Source of the DNA: VXYL01 sp965116345
Lineage (GTDB): Bacteria > Pseudomonadota > Gammaproteobacteria > Pseudomonadales > Azotimanducaceae
Direction: 5' to 3'
Assembly (NCBI GenBank): GCA_965116345.1
Contig: OZ220680.1
Coordinates: 2,108,001-2,172,000, forward strand
DNA length: 64,000 nt
Shown here: in pieces, positions 36,951 to 44,788 of the stretch
Layout: each line of letters opens with the position of its first letter
Position numbering within the stretch: position 1 is the stretch's first letter
Made by a program: the position numbers and the translations under genes
Notes under the pieces: model-generated
The model's input: only the letters and a program-made list of their open reading frames with translations
What the model was told of the DNA's origin: nothing
Databases searched by the model: none

Positions 36951-37949
36951 GTGCCGGGGTTGACCACACGGCAAATCTGGTCGTACGGTGGCTTGGCCGC
37001 GATCACTGCGGTGACGGTCGCGGCCTGGATCCTGTTCCGGGGCGGTGACGATCACCCGCTCGCCGTGAACGAGCCCTTTTTAGCGGTCGAATCGCCCCCC
37101 GGGGTTGCGCAGGTGGCATCGTCGCCGGATCTCGATGCCACAGTTCATGAACCCGGTCCGTCGGTTGCCACGGCGGGCACGGTGCGGTTGGTCGATGATT
37201 TGCTGCGGCTCTGTCCCGACCCTTGGAGCGGATGGGACCGAAGCTGTGCCCAGGCCCTGACTCGCCGCTACGGTAGCGAACCCGTCGGACTCGCAAAGCT
37301 GCATGACATACCGGGCAATTGGGACCCTTCCGCAGCACCGCCAGCGTTCGACGGGGTCGCGTGGCAGGAGGTGTTCGCCGATTCGCTGGCCACGCGCGAG
37401 GCCGCGCAGGCGTCGCTACGCCGACCTGAGTGCCGTGTGCCACCCACGGAGACACGCCCCGACTTGCGTGCGGTGTGCTCGGCGGACGAGATCGCGAAGC
37501 TCGCGATGCTGCACACGGGTTGCGCTATGACACTGGTGCTGGAAACCGGCTTCAACCCTTGGGGTCCCCCCGATGACGTACCCCGGGAGGATAGCCGCGC
37601 CGCCGAGCTGGACGCCGCGTGGTGGCAATACGATGCGCTGGACGAGGACGTGTCACTGCCGCTGGATGAGTATTGGCGCCGCCGGGCGGAGATCGACGAC
37701 GCCCGATTGCGTTTCGCCTGGCGCCTAATGCAGTGCAAGGCCGTCCCCAAAGGAGTACTGGCGTGGCTGCAGGAGTTACCCACGCCGGCTGCGGGCGGAC
37801 ACCAGGGTCGCGACCTGACCGAGGCAGCAGCGCGGCTCGGAAGCGATTGGGCCATTCGGGAACTTCGGCAGTCCAAGCAGCTTGTAGAGCAGGAGTGGCG
37901 AGAGTGGCGGGAGCGGCAGTCGATGGACGGACAAGCCAGGAAGGAGTGA
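36951..37949 (+). CDS. Membrane-anchored six-cysteine protein, paralogue B
   Basis: A 332-residue protein related to paralogue A. It has the same plan: an N-terminal membrane helix (YGGLAAITAVTVAAWILF), a variable linker, and six conserved cysteines (RLCPDPW, RSCAQAL, PECRVPP, AVCSADE, TGCAMTL, MQCKAVP). Further shared blocks are AKLAMLHTGC and GVLAWLQELPTP. It carries a longer C-terminal tail rich in Arg, Glu and Gln, probably helical. GTG 36951 is preceded by AAGGA at good spacing. The function is unknown; the two copies diverge strongly outside the core, so the duplication is old. Confidence 0.7.
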   Translation: MPGLTTRQIWSYGGLAAITAVTVAAWILFRGGDDHPLAVNEPFLAVESPPGVAQVASSPDLDATVHEPGPSVATAGTVRLVDDLLRLCPDPWSGWDRSCAQALTRRYGSEPVGLAKLHDIPGNWDPSAAPPAFDGVAWQEVFADSLATREAAQASLRRPECRVPPTETRPDLRAVCSADEIAKLAMLHTGCAMTLVLETGFNPWGPPDDVPREDSRAAELDAAWWQYDALDEDVSLPLDEYWRRRAEIDDARLRFAWRLMQCKAVPKGVLAWLQELPTPAAGGHQGRDLTEAAARLGSDWAIRELRQSKQLVEQEWREWRERQSMDGQARKE

Positions 37950-37998
37950 GGCCCTGCGCATCGCAAGCCGAGCCATTTGTGCACGTAACGCCCGCACT

Positions 37999-38070
37999 CT
38001 TCCCCATGTCACATCGCCACCTTCCCCACCTTCCCCACCTTCCCCCGCCTTCCCCATGTCACATCGCCAC
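37999..38070. repeat. Tandem 9-mers bracketed by a 22-bp direct repeat at the 3' end of the MATE gene
   Basis: Two identical 22-nt copies (37999-38020 and 38049-38070) enclose three imperfect 9-nt units of CTTCCCCAC (38021-38047). The right copy contains the last MATE codons and its stop, so the left copy is a duplicated gene end. This suggests slipped-strand or recombinational expansion. Confidence 0.8.
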
Positions 38071-39435
38071 GCCGACCAGTCGTTGCCGCTGCCGAATCAC
38101 CGTCCGTCGGTTCCACTCGCGTGCCCAGACACCGAGTACGACGTTGGTGACCGCTGCCGCCGCAAAGATGCCGACATGGCCGAACCAATGCCGGGCTAGG
38201 AGCGCCAGCGGGATGTAGAACACCAGCAGCCGCAACAGCGAGAGCACCAGTGGCGGCAGCGGCTTCGACAGGGCGTTGAAGGCACCGTTGGCGGTGTTGA
38301 ACATGCCGGCGAAGCCGATGGTGATGGGGATGATGTAGAGGTAGCTCGTCGCCGTGGCGACGACCTCGGCGTCGTCCCGGATGAGGGTCACGAAGAACTC
38401 GCCGCCGGTCCACATGATGACCGCCGCGATGGCACCCCAGACGAGGCAGTAGCGGTAGCACAGGCGCAACGCCTCGTCGACGCGGTCGAAGCGTCGCGCG
38501 CCCCAGTTCTGGCCGACCAGCGGCGCGGCGTTGGAGGCGACGCCGATCACCACCATGAAGACGATGGACTCGATGCGCGAACCGACGCCGAAGCCGGCGA
38601 CGACGCCTGCGCCCAACGGCGCCAGCAGTCTCGTCACGACGGCCGCTGCCAGCGGTTCGATGATGTTGCTGGTCAGGGCGGGCAGGCCGACATGCAGGAT
38701 GTCCCGCGCGGACGTGCCGAAGCGGGCCAGCGAAGCACGGATCATGCGTTCCCTGAAGCAGAACCAGTACACGCTGATGAGGAACGATGCCGACCGTGCG
38801 ATCACGAACGACCAGGCCGCTCCTTCCACACCGAGCGCCGGCAGACCCAGCCAGCCGAAGATCAGGAACGGCCCGATGAGCACCTGAAGGACGGATCCCG
38901 CGGTGATCACGATGCCCGGATAGACCGGGTCGCCGATGGCCCGCATCAGGCCGGTGCCGACCATGGACAAGCCGAACAACGGGTAGCCGAGCGCCGAAAT
39001 CCGGATGTAGGCGACGACCAGATCGAGCACGACGTCGCGGGCACCCAGCATGTGAAACAGGGGCCTTGCGAAGGCGATCAGGAGAATCGAGCAGGCAATG
39101 TTGAACGCCAGTACGAGGAGCAGACCGTGGGTGGTGAGGAACGCCGCCCGCTCCCGGTCGCCGGCACCAATGGCGCGTGCAAGCACGGCGCCGATGCCGA
39201 CCCCGATGCCGCGGGTTGCGGCACCAATCGCCATGAGCACGGGGAACGCGAAGGTCACCGCGGCAATGGCTTCCGTACCCACCTGCCCGAGATAGACCGT
39301 CTCCACAAGACTCGCCAGCGTCATGGCGAGGAAGCCGAGAATCATGAACCCCGAAAGGCGCATGAGATGGCGGGACAGGTCGCCCTCGGTGAACGTGGCG
39401 TCCGCCGTCGTCGAACCGCGGTCCAACCGGTTCAC
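38059..39435 (-). CDS. MATE family efflux transporter
   Basis: A 458-residue inner-membrane antiporter with about twelve hydrophobic segments in two related halves. Family landmarks are the opening LSGFMILGFLAMTLASLVET and ALGYPLFGLSMVGTGLMRAIGD, and in the second half GFGVGSRIESIVFMVVIG followed by LVGQNWGARRFDR. It most likely exports cationic drugs or metabolites using Na+ or H+. The start is GTG 39435. Both ends of the gene are next to arrays of 9-bp tandem repeats. Confidence 0.93.
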   Translation of the reverse strand: MNRLDRGSTTADATFTEGDLSRHLMRLSGFMILGFLAMTLASLVETVYLGQVGTEAIAAVTFAFPVLMAIGAATRGIGVGIGAVLARAIGAGDRERAAFLTTHGLLLVLAFNIACSILLIAFARPLFHMLGARDVVLDLVVAYIRISALGYPLFGLSMVGTGLMRAIGDPVYPGIVITAGSVLQVLIGPFLIFGWLGLPALGVEGAAWSFVIARSASFLISVYWFCFRERMIRASLARFGTSARDILHVGLPALTSNIIEPLAAAVVTRLLAPLGAGVVAGFGVGSRIESIVFMVVIGVASNAAPLVGQNWGARRFDRVDEALRLCYRYCLVWGAIAAVIMWTGGEFFVTLIRDDAEVVATATSYLYIIPITIGFAGMFNTANGAFNALSKPLPPLVLSLLRLLVFYIPLALLARHWFGHVGIFAAAAVTNVVLGVWAREWNRRTVIRQRQRLVGVAM

Positions 39436-39560
39436 AAAGTCATCGGGAGGTTTGGTAATCGGTGCCGGTCCTGTAGGTCAATCGGCCGTCTCGCGAAAAC
39501 CACAAGGTGGCGAGCGCCGCGGCCACGGCCACGACGACCAGCGTCAGCAAAGCACGACCG

Positions 39561-39605
39561 GGCACTCTTGGCACTCTTGGCACTCTTGGCACTCTTGGCA
39601 CTCTT
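39561..39605. repeat. Five perfect tandem copies of GGCACTCTT
   Basis: Five identical 9-nt units in a row (39561-39605), followed by a partial GGCA, lie in the divergent gap between the MATE gene and the cytochrome c' gene. This is a minisatellite prone to copy-number change. The unit differs from the one at the other end of the MATE gene. Confidence 0.9.
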
Positions 39606-39686
39606 GGCAAAAGAGGCGAAAGACGGCTCTCAACTCACGCGCGTTGCGCATACACTAGCCGATTCATGTTTTTCGGGGAGAAGCTG

Positions 39687-40115
39687 ATGAACAATCGGTT
39701 TGCCACCATCGCGCTGTCGGGCTGCCTGGTCGCAATCGCGGTGTCCGCGTCGGAAGGCGAGGTGAACTACCGACAACACACGATGGGCGCCATCGGGGGG
39801 CACATGCGTGCCATCGTCGACATCGTTCGCGGCGATGTGCCGCACACCGATCACCTAGCGATCCACGCGGGCGCCATGGCGGACCTCGCAGAAATAACGC
39901 CGACGTTGTTCCCCGAGAGTTCCAAGGGGGGTGACGCTCTCGACGCCATCTGGGAGAACCCGGACGACTTCCAGAGCAAACTCGTCGCCTTCAAGGAGGC
40001 AACGGCCGCCTTCAAGACTGCGGTCGAGTCCGGTGACAGCGGCCAGATCGCCGTCGGATTCCAAGGCATCGGTCAGGCGTGCAAGGGGTGCCACGACGAC
40101 TACCGGGCGGAATAG
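39687..40115 (+). CDS. Cytochrome c' / c556 family protein
   Basis: A 142-residue periplasmic four-helix cytochrome. ATG 39687 is preceded by GGGGAG at 7 nt; ATG 39666 is possible but lacks a site. The signal peptide is MNNRFATIALSGCLVAIAVS. The C-terminal heme site is CKGCHDDYR, the usual position for this family. Such proteins bind NO/CO or shuttle electrons. It converges with the cytochrome b561 gene, a likely redox partner. Confidence 0.9.
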   Translation: MNNRFATIALSGCLVAIAVSASEGEVNYRQHTMGAIGGHMRAIVDIVRGDVPHTDHLAIHAGAMADLAEITPTLFPESSKGGDALDAIWENPDDFQSKLVAFKEATAAFKTAVESGDSGQIAVGFQGIGQACKGCHDDYRAE

Positions 40116-40126
40116 CGCGGGGTTCT

Positions 40127-40209
40127 CTAGGGAAGGTCTGATTAAAGACCTTCCCTAGCGCGGCACAGGGATGTGCCGCCAAATTCAGAGACGCAAGGAG
40201 TTGAATTTG
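40127..40209. repeat. REP/MITE-like element with three hairpins (copy 1)
   Basis: Hairpin 1 is CTAGGGAAGGTCT (40127-40139), a 6-nt loop and its perfect complement (40146-40158). Hairpin 2 is GCGGCACA (40160-40167) with a GGGA loop and TGTGCCGC (40172-40179). Hairpin 3 is CAAATTCA (40180-40187) pairing with TGAATTTG (40202-40209). The first hairpin recurs at 43680. All lie between the convergent cytochrome c' and b561 genes. Confidence 0.8.
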
Positions 40210-40214
40210 CATTC

Positions 40215-40862
40215 CTAGAACAGTTTCTGGGCGTACGTCACCGTTAGCACGACGCCCAGCGCGAGGGCTGTGGTCACCGCGGCGCGGATCCAGAAGTGCG
40301 GCGTCGGCGGCAGGTCTAGGCGTTTGCGGCCGGTGAACATGGCGAGCGGCGTTGGATCCCGCAGCATGAGGCCGTACACAGCGTGCGCCGTCAAATGCAC
40401 GACGCCCGCGCCAAGTACCAGCCAGTGTACGCGATGGTGAATCCAGGTCGCCGTCCGTGCGAACTCGTTGGACACGTAGCGGTTGAGTGGGCCCTCGTTG
40501 AAGATGTCGTCGGTGGCGAACAGTCCCGTACCGACCTGAACCGCGACCGCGAGCACCAACACCACGGCCAGTGCGACCCCCGGGGACGTGTGCGCCTTGG
40601 GTTCGCCACGGCGCAGGAAGTGGTCGACAAAGGCTCGGGGTGTCGTCCAGTAGTGGGTAAGGCGCGCGTACCGGCCACCCCACAGACCCCAGCCCATCCT
40701 GAATACCACCAAGCCGAGAAGAACGAGCCCCGATCGCTGGTGCCATTCGAGCAAGCCGATGTCTCCGACGAGGCCGGAATACAACGAAAAAGCGATGAAT
40801 GCGGAGAACGCCCAGTGCCAGATCCGAAGCGGCCAGTCCCAGATCGTGGGGCTGGGCTTCAT
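40215..40862 (-). CDS. Cytochrome b561 domain protein
   Basis: A 215-residue inner-membrane diheme cytochrome with four main membrane segments. Family features are the N-terminal WDWPLRIWHWAFSAFIAF (heme His in RIWHW), EWHQRSGLVLLGLVVFRMGWG, and IHHRVHWLVLGAGVVHLTAH. ATG 40862 overlaps the cupin stop (ATGA), so the two are co-translated. It probably passes electrons from quinol to a periplasmic acceptor such as the adjacent cytochrome c'. Confidence 0.9.
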   Translation of the reverse strand: MKPSPTIWDWPLRIWHWAFSAFIAFSLYSGLVGDIGLLEWHQRSGLVLLGLVVFRMGWGLWGGRYARLTHYWTTPRAFVDHFLRRGEPKAHTSPGVALAVVLVLAVAVQVGTGLFATDDIFNEGPLNRYVSNEFARTATWIHHRVHWLVLGAGVVHLTAHAVYGLMLRDPTPLAMFTGRKRLDLPPTPHFWIRAAVTTALALGVVLTVTYAQKLF

Positions 40863-41335
40863 CCGTAGGGCGTACCGTCCCTGTGCAGAAACCCATCGCC
40901 GCCGCCGCGGTTGCGGATCTGCATGTCGATGTCCGGGTAGTCCACGTCGTCCTCGTCGCAACGGCTGCCGACTTCGAGATAGACGACCGGCTCCTCGGTG
41001 TCGTTGACGAGATGGTGGCCATTGCCCGAACCGGCGGGGAACCCGGCGCACATCCCCGGTTCCAGCGGCGTGCGGCCTTCGTCCGTGACCAGCGTCGGCT
41101 GGCCTTCGAGGATGTAGACCAACTCGTCCTCGTCCGAATGCCAGTGGCGCTGCGAAGACCAGGTGCCCGGCGGCAGCGTCACCAGGTTGACGCCGTAGTC
41201 GTTCAGCTCGAAGGCATCGCCCAAGGCGCGTTTCTCGCGCTCATCGCAAGGCTCCGAAAAGGGATAGGGGTAGCCACTACCGAGACGCAGTGGTGCGGAA
41301 GTGGCCGCAATGGCCACGGGTTTCTTATCGTTCAT
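40859..41335 (-). CDS. Cupin domain protein
   Basis: A 158-residue single-cupin protein. Motif 1 is QRHWHSDEDELVYILEG (metal ligands HxH and Glu) and motif 2 is GFPAGSGNGHHLVN, so the full metal site is present. ATG 41335. It precedes and overlaps the cytochrome b561 gene. Small cupins of this shape act on sugars, keto acids or as regulators; the reaction is not predictable here. Confidence 0.88.
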   Translation of the reverse strand: MNDKKPVAIAATSAPLRLGSGYPYPFSEPCDEREKRALGDAFELNDYGVNLVTLPPGTWSSQRHWHSDEDELVYILEGQPTLVTDEGRTPLEPGMCAGFPAGSGNGHHLVNDTEEPVVYLEVGSRCDEDDVDYPDIDMQIRNRGGGDGFLHRDGTPYG

Positions 41336-41512
41336 CCAGATCGCATTCCAATGAGGTAACGGCGAGACATCAGTCTGAAGGCGACCGCAAAGCGCTCGTC
41401 GCTGCACAGAGCGCGCAATGCTCCCGCGCCGGACCGCGGACGTCAAGGCGGCTCGCGCGTTTACACCCTCCTTGTATACTCGCCCGCCTTCCCATGACCC
41501 GGAGAAGCCACC

Positions 41513-43633
41513 GTGGCCCTGCTTGGAACCGTCCACTACGAAGTGCGTGATGGCGTAGCCCTGCTCACCGTCGACAACCCGCCGGTGAACCCATTGAGTT
41601 CGGGCGTGCGCTTCTACATGTCGCAGCACCTCGAAACCGCGCTCGTCGATGAAGACATCGAGGCCGTCGTCATAACCGGCAAGGGCCGCGCATTCATCGC
41701 GGGCGCCGATATCCGCGATTTCGGCAAGACGCCCAATCCCGACGAACAACCCAAACAGCCTGCGGGTGCGCTGATCGAAGCGAGCGACAAGCCCGTCGTC
41801 GCCGCGATCAACGGCACGGCCTTCGGCGGCGGCTTAGAGCATGCGCTCACTTGCCACTACCGGGTCGCGGTGCCCGGTGCGCCGGTCGGATTGCCGGAAA
41901 TCAAGATCGGCCTCTTGCCGGGTGGCGGCGGCACCCAACGCCTGCCACGCCTGATCGGCGCCGAACGGGCCATGCTGGCGATCCTGTCGGGCGATCCCTT
42001 CGACACCGAGGAGGCCCTTGAACTCGGCATCGTCGACGAGATCATCGAAGGCGACCTCGTGCCAGGCGCCATCGCGTTCGCCAAGGCCCGGGCGGCGACC
42101 GGCGGTCCGCATCCTCGAGTTCGCGACCGCCGCGACAAGATCGAGGCGGATCGCGCCAATGCCGATGTCTTCAAGGCCGGCGAAGCGTATCTCGCCCGCC
42201 GACTGCGCGGCCAGATCAACGGCCAGATGGCGTTCAACTCAGTCAAGGCGGCTGTCGAGATCGACGACTTCGACGAGGGCATCCGCGCGGAGCGGGAGAA
42301 CTTCCAAGTCTGTCACGACCACGAGCAGCGCGCCGCCATGATCCACGTCTTCTTCTCCGAACGGCAAGCCGCGCGGATTCCCGACGTGCCGAGGGATGCG
42401 CCGAGGAAGGACATCGGCAGCGCCGCCACCGTCGGCGGCGGGCTGATGGGCGGTGGCATCGCCATGAGCTTCGCCGACGCCGGTATCCCGGTGAAGGTGC
42501 TCGAAGTCAACCAGGAAGCCCTCGACAAGGGCCTGTCCGTGATCGAAACGAACTACAACCGCATGGTCAGGAGCGGCCGGATCAGCGAAGCGGAACGGGA
42601 CGTCCGGCTAGGCCTCATCGAGGGTGTCCTTGACTACGACGCCGTGGCCGACGCCGACGTGGTCGTCGAGGCCGTCTACGAGAACCTCGACCTCAAGAAG
42701 GAAATCTTCGCCAAGCTCGATGCCACGATGAAGCCGGGCGCGGTGCTGGCGAGCAACACCTCGGGCCTCGACGTGGACCAGATGGCAGCCATGACGAAGC
42801 GTCCCGGCGACGTGGTGGGGACGCATTTCTTCAGCCCCGCCAACATCATGCAGCTACTCGAGGTGGTGCGGGGGGTCGAGACCAGACCAGAGATCCTGGC
42901 CACGGCGATGGCACTGGGCAAGACCATCGGCAAGGTTCCGGTGATGTCCCTGAACGCTCCCGGTTTCATCGGCAACCGGATGCTCGGCGGCTACACCAGC
43001 CAGGCGGGCGAGATCATCCTGCACGGCGCGCTGCCCGAACAGGTGGACAAGGTCATCGTCGACTTCGGCTTCAACATGGGCCCCTTCGCGATGAACGACC
43101 TGGTGGGCCTCGACCTCGGCTGGCGCGCGCGACGGATGGCGGGGACCACCGACAAGCCGTTGACCACCATCGTGCCGGACAAGCTCTGCGACCTCGGACG
43201 CTTCGGCCAGAAGACCAACGCCGGTTTCTACACCTACGCCGAAGGCAGCCGCCAGGGCCAGCCCGACCCGGCGGTCGCGAAGATCATCGAAGACACCTCG
43301 GCGGAACTCGGCTTCTCACGCCGGACAATCGACGGGGGCGAGATCCTCAAGCGCTGCCTGTATCCGCTGGTCAACATCGGCGCCCAACTGCTCGACGACG
43401 GCATTGCGCTGCGCGCCAGCGACATCGACGTGGTGTACATCTACGGCTACGGCTTCCCGAAATACCGCGGCGGGCCCATGTACTACGCTGACCAGGTGGG
43501 ATTGGCCAACGTCTACCGGGACATCCTGGCATTCCACCAGGAGTACGGCGATGCGTGGCGGCCCGCACCGTTGTTGAAGCGCCTGGCGGAGGAAGGCGGA
43601 TCGTTCGCTGCTTGGGACAACAAAGCCGGTTAG
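41513..43633 (+). CDS. Bifunctional enoyl-CoA hydratase / 3-hydroxyacyl-CoA dehydrogenase
   Basis: A 706-residue beta-oxidation enzyme of the FadB/FadJ type. The N-terminal crotonase domain has GKGRAFIAGADIRDF and the catalytic Glu region VGLPEIKIGLLPGGGGTQRL. The dehydrogenase domain starts with the Rossmann motif VGGGLMGGGIAMSFADAG (about residue 305), followed by VGTHFFSPANIMQLLEVVRG and two C-terminal 3HCDH domains. The GTG start at 41513 is preceded by GGAG. No thiolase lies nearby; it may serve acyl-CoAs from elsewhere. Confidence 0.95.
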   Translation: MALLGTVHYEVRDGVALLTVDNPPVNPLSSGVRFYMSQHLETALVDEDIEAVVITGKGRAFIAGADIRDFGKTPNPDEQPKQPAGALIEASDKPVVAAINGTAFGGGLEHALTCHYRVAVPGAPVGLPEIKIGLLPGGGGTQRLPRLIGAERAMLAILSGDPFDTEEALELGIVDEIIEGDLVPGAIAFAKARAATGGPHPRVRDRRDKIEADRANADVFKAGEAYLARRLRGQINGQMAFNSVKAAVEIDDFDEGIRAERENFQVCHDHEQRAAMIHVFFSERQAARIPDVPRDAPRKDIGSAATVGGGLMGGGIAMSFADAGIPVKVLEVNQEALDKGLSVIETNYNRMVRSGRISEAERDVRLGLIEGVLDYDAVADADVVVEAVYENLDLKKEIFAKLDATMKPGAVLASNTSGLDVDQMAAMTKRPGDVVGTHFFSPANIMQLLEVVRGVETRPEILATAMALGKTIGKVPVMSLNAPGFIGNRMLGGYTSQAGEIILHGALPEQVDKVIVDFGFNMGPFAMNDLVGLDLGWRARRMAGTTDKPLTTIVPDKLCDLGRFGQKTNAGFYTYAEGSRQGQPDPAVAKIIEDTSAELGFSRRTIDGGEILKRCLYPLVNIGAQLLDDGIALRASDIDVVYIYGYGFPKYRGGPMYYADQVGLANVYRDILAFHQEYGDAWRPAPLLKRLAEEGGSFAAWDNKAG

Positions 43634-43679
43634 CGGATCGGTGCAGTTCCACCACACGCAACAGCGACGAGATCCGCGT

Positions 43680-43710
43680 CTAGGGAAGGTCTGATTGAGA
43701 CCTTCCCTAG
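43680..43710. repeat. REP/MITE-like hairpin (copy 2)
   Basis: CTAGGGAAGGTCT (43680-43692), a 5-nt loop GATTG and the perfect complement (43698-43710). It is the same stem as at 40127-40158 with a loop one base shorter. It lies between convergent genes, as copy 1 does, and lacks hairpins 2 and 3. Confidence 0.8.
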
Positions 43711-43773
43711 AGGTCGGCTACCGGTTGATCGACTTGGGAATACAAGTCCAAGAGGCCACCCGCGAGAACATCC

Positions 43774-44775
43774 TCAACGCACCGCGTAGGGCATCTGCCG
43801 CATGGGGATCGTGTAGAGGTCCAGCTCCCGTCTGTGCTTCGCCACGCTTCGCCGCAACGCCTGCCACCGTGCCGGGCAATCGGTCCTGAGGTAGCGAAAC
43901 AGCGCTGCGTACTTGGCGAGCCGGAAACCGCTGCCGAACACCACCGGGTTGGCCGCCAGCGTGGTCGCCGCATCGTCGAACCGGCCCGTGATGCGGCCGG
44001 GTCCGCGTCTTCGGCTGTCGAGTGAGATCCAGTAGGGATCGCCATCGACGACCAATTCGCCCTGTTCCGGTCGGAACACGAAGTCGACGTCGAGGTCCGT
44101 GAACATCAGGTGGCTTTGCCGCATCCAGCGGGTGAGTTCCCCCGCGGCCTGCTCGTCAATCCGATCCGACCTGGGGCCGGCGGTGTATCCCGGGACCCGC
44201 GTCTCGACCGCGAGGTGCGCCCGTTCAGGACTTCGCAGCGAGCGGAACGTGTCGAGCAGGAAAAGGTTGAATCCTGCCAGGTTGCCGGCGAACGCCTTGT
44301 GGTATTCGCCGTGCACGCCCATGTAGGTGAACAGCGCGTCCGACCCGCTGCGAACGAAACGCACCAAGGGTTCGAGTTCCCAGTCGTAGATCGTGCCGGT
44401 CACCCGTTGGTCGGGGAAGCCAACGGTCAGCCGCCGGCCGCTGGTCCCTGCAGGATCGATGTCCACCCCGGGACAAGCGTATTCCGCTGAAATCGGTCGT
44501 GCCTGTTGGACGAAGATGACGCCACCCACCACCGTAACCGTTTCCACGGCCATCAAATCGGGCGTGCCGGTGACATCGCGACGGGCCGTGTGTTCGAAGG
44601 TCAGATGGCGCGTCCGCCGACCCGCGGCCGTGACGCCGAGTTTTTCAAGGCCGCGCTCCGCAAAGACGATCTGCGTCTCGCCCGCCTCGACAATTCCGAT
44701 GGACAGAAACCCCAGTAGCGCGACGACGGCCGCCAGCGCCCCAAGGCCCGGCATCGTGCTCCCGCGCAACGACAC
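43774..44775 (-). CDS. Secreted or membrane-anchored protein of unknown function
   Basis: A 333-residue protein not recognised. The GTG start 44775 is chosen because GAGG lies 7 nt upstream and because it supplies the arginine needed before the hydrophobic segment (LGALAAVVALLGFLSIGIVEA); the later ATG 44754 would not. The rest is a soluble mixed alpha/beta region with FTYMGVHGEYHKAFAGNLAG and LMFTDLDVDFVF as notable segments. It begins 13 nt after the alpha/beta hydrolase, so the two form an operon of exported proteins. Confidence 0.7.
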   Translation of the reverse strand: MSLRGSTMPGLGALAAVVALLGFLSIGIVEAGETQIVFAERGLEKLGVTAAGRRTRHLTFEHTARRDVTGTPDLMAVETVTVVGGVIFVQQARPISAEYACPGVDIDPAGTSGRRLTVGFPDQRVTGTIYDWELEPLVRFVRSGSDALFTYMGVHGEYHKAFAGNLAGFNLFLLDTFRSLRSPERAHLAVETRVPGYTAGPRSDRIDEQAAGELTRWMRQSHLMFTDLDVDFVFRPEQGELVVDGDPYWISLDSRRRGPGRITGRFDDAATTLAANPVVFGSGFRLAKYAALFRYLRTDCPARWQALRRSVAKHRRELDLYTIPMRQMPYAVR

Positions 44776-44788
44776 GGTTAAACCTCGG

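Noticed and set aside
39561..39605. Possible CRISPR array
   Set aside because: Units are 9 bp with no spacers and no cas genes nearby; it is a minisatellite.
40127..40158. Ordinary intrinsic terminator of the cytochrome c' gene
   Set aside because: No T-tract follows the stem on either strand, and the same stem recurs elsewhere, which fits a repeat element better.
41455..41490. Promoter of the bifunctional beta-oxidation gene (TATACT at 41475)
   Set aside because: A good -10 hexamer is present, but no acceptable -35 at proper spacing, so it was not listed as a feature.
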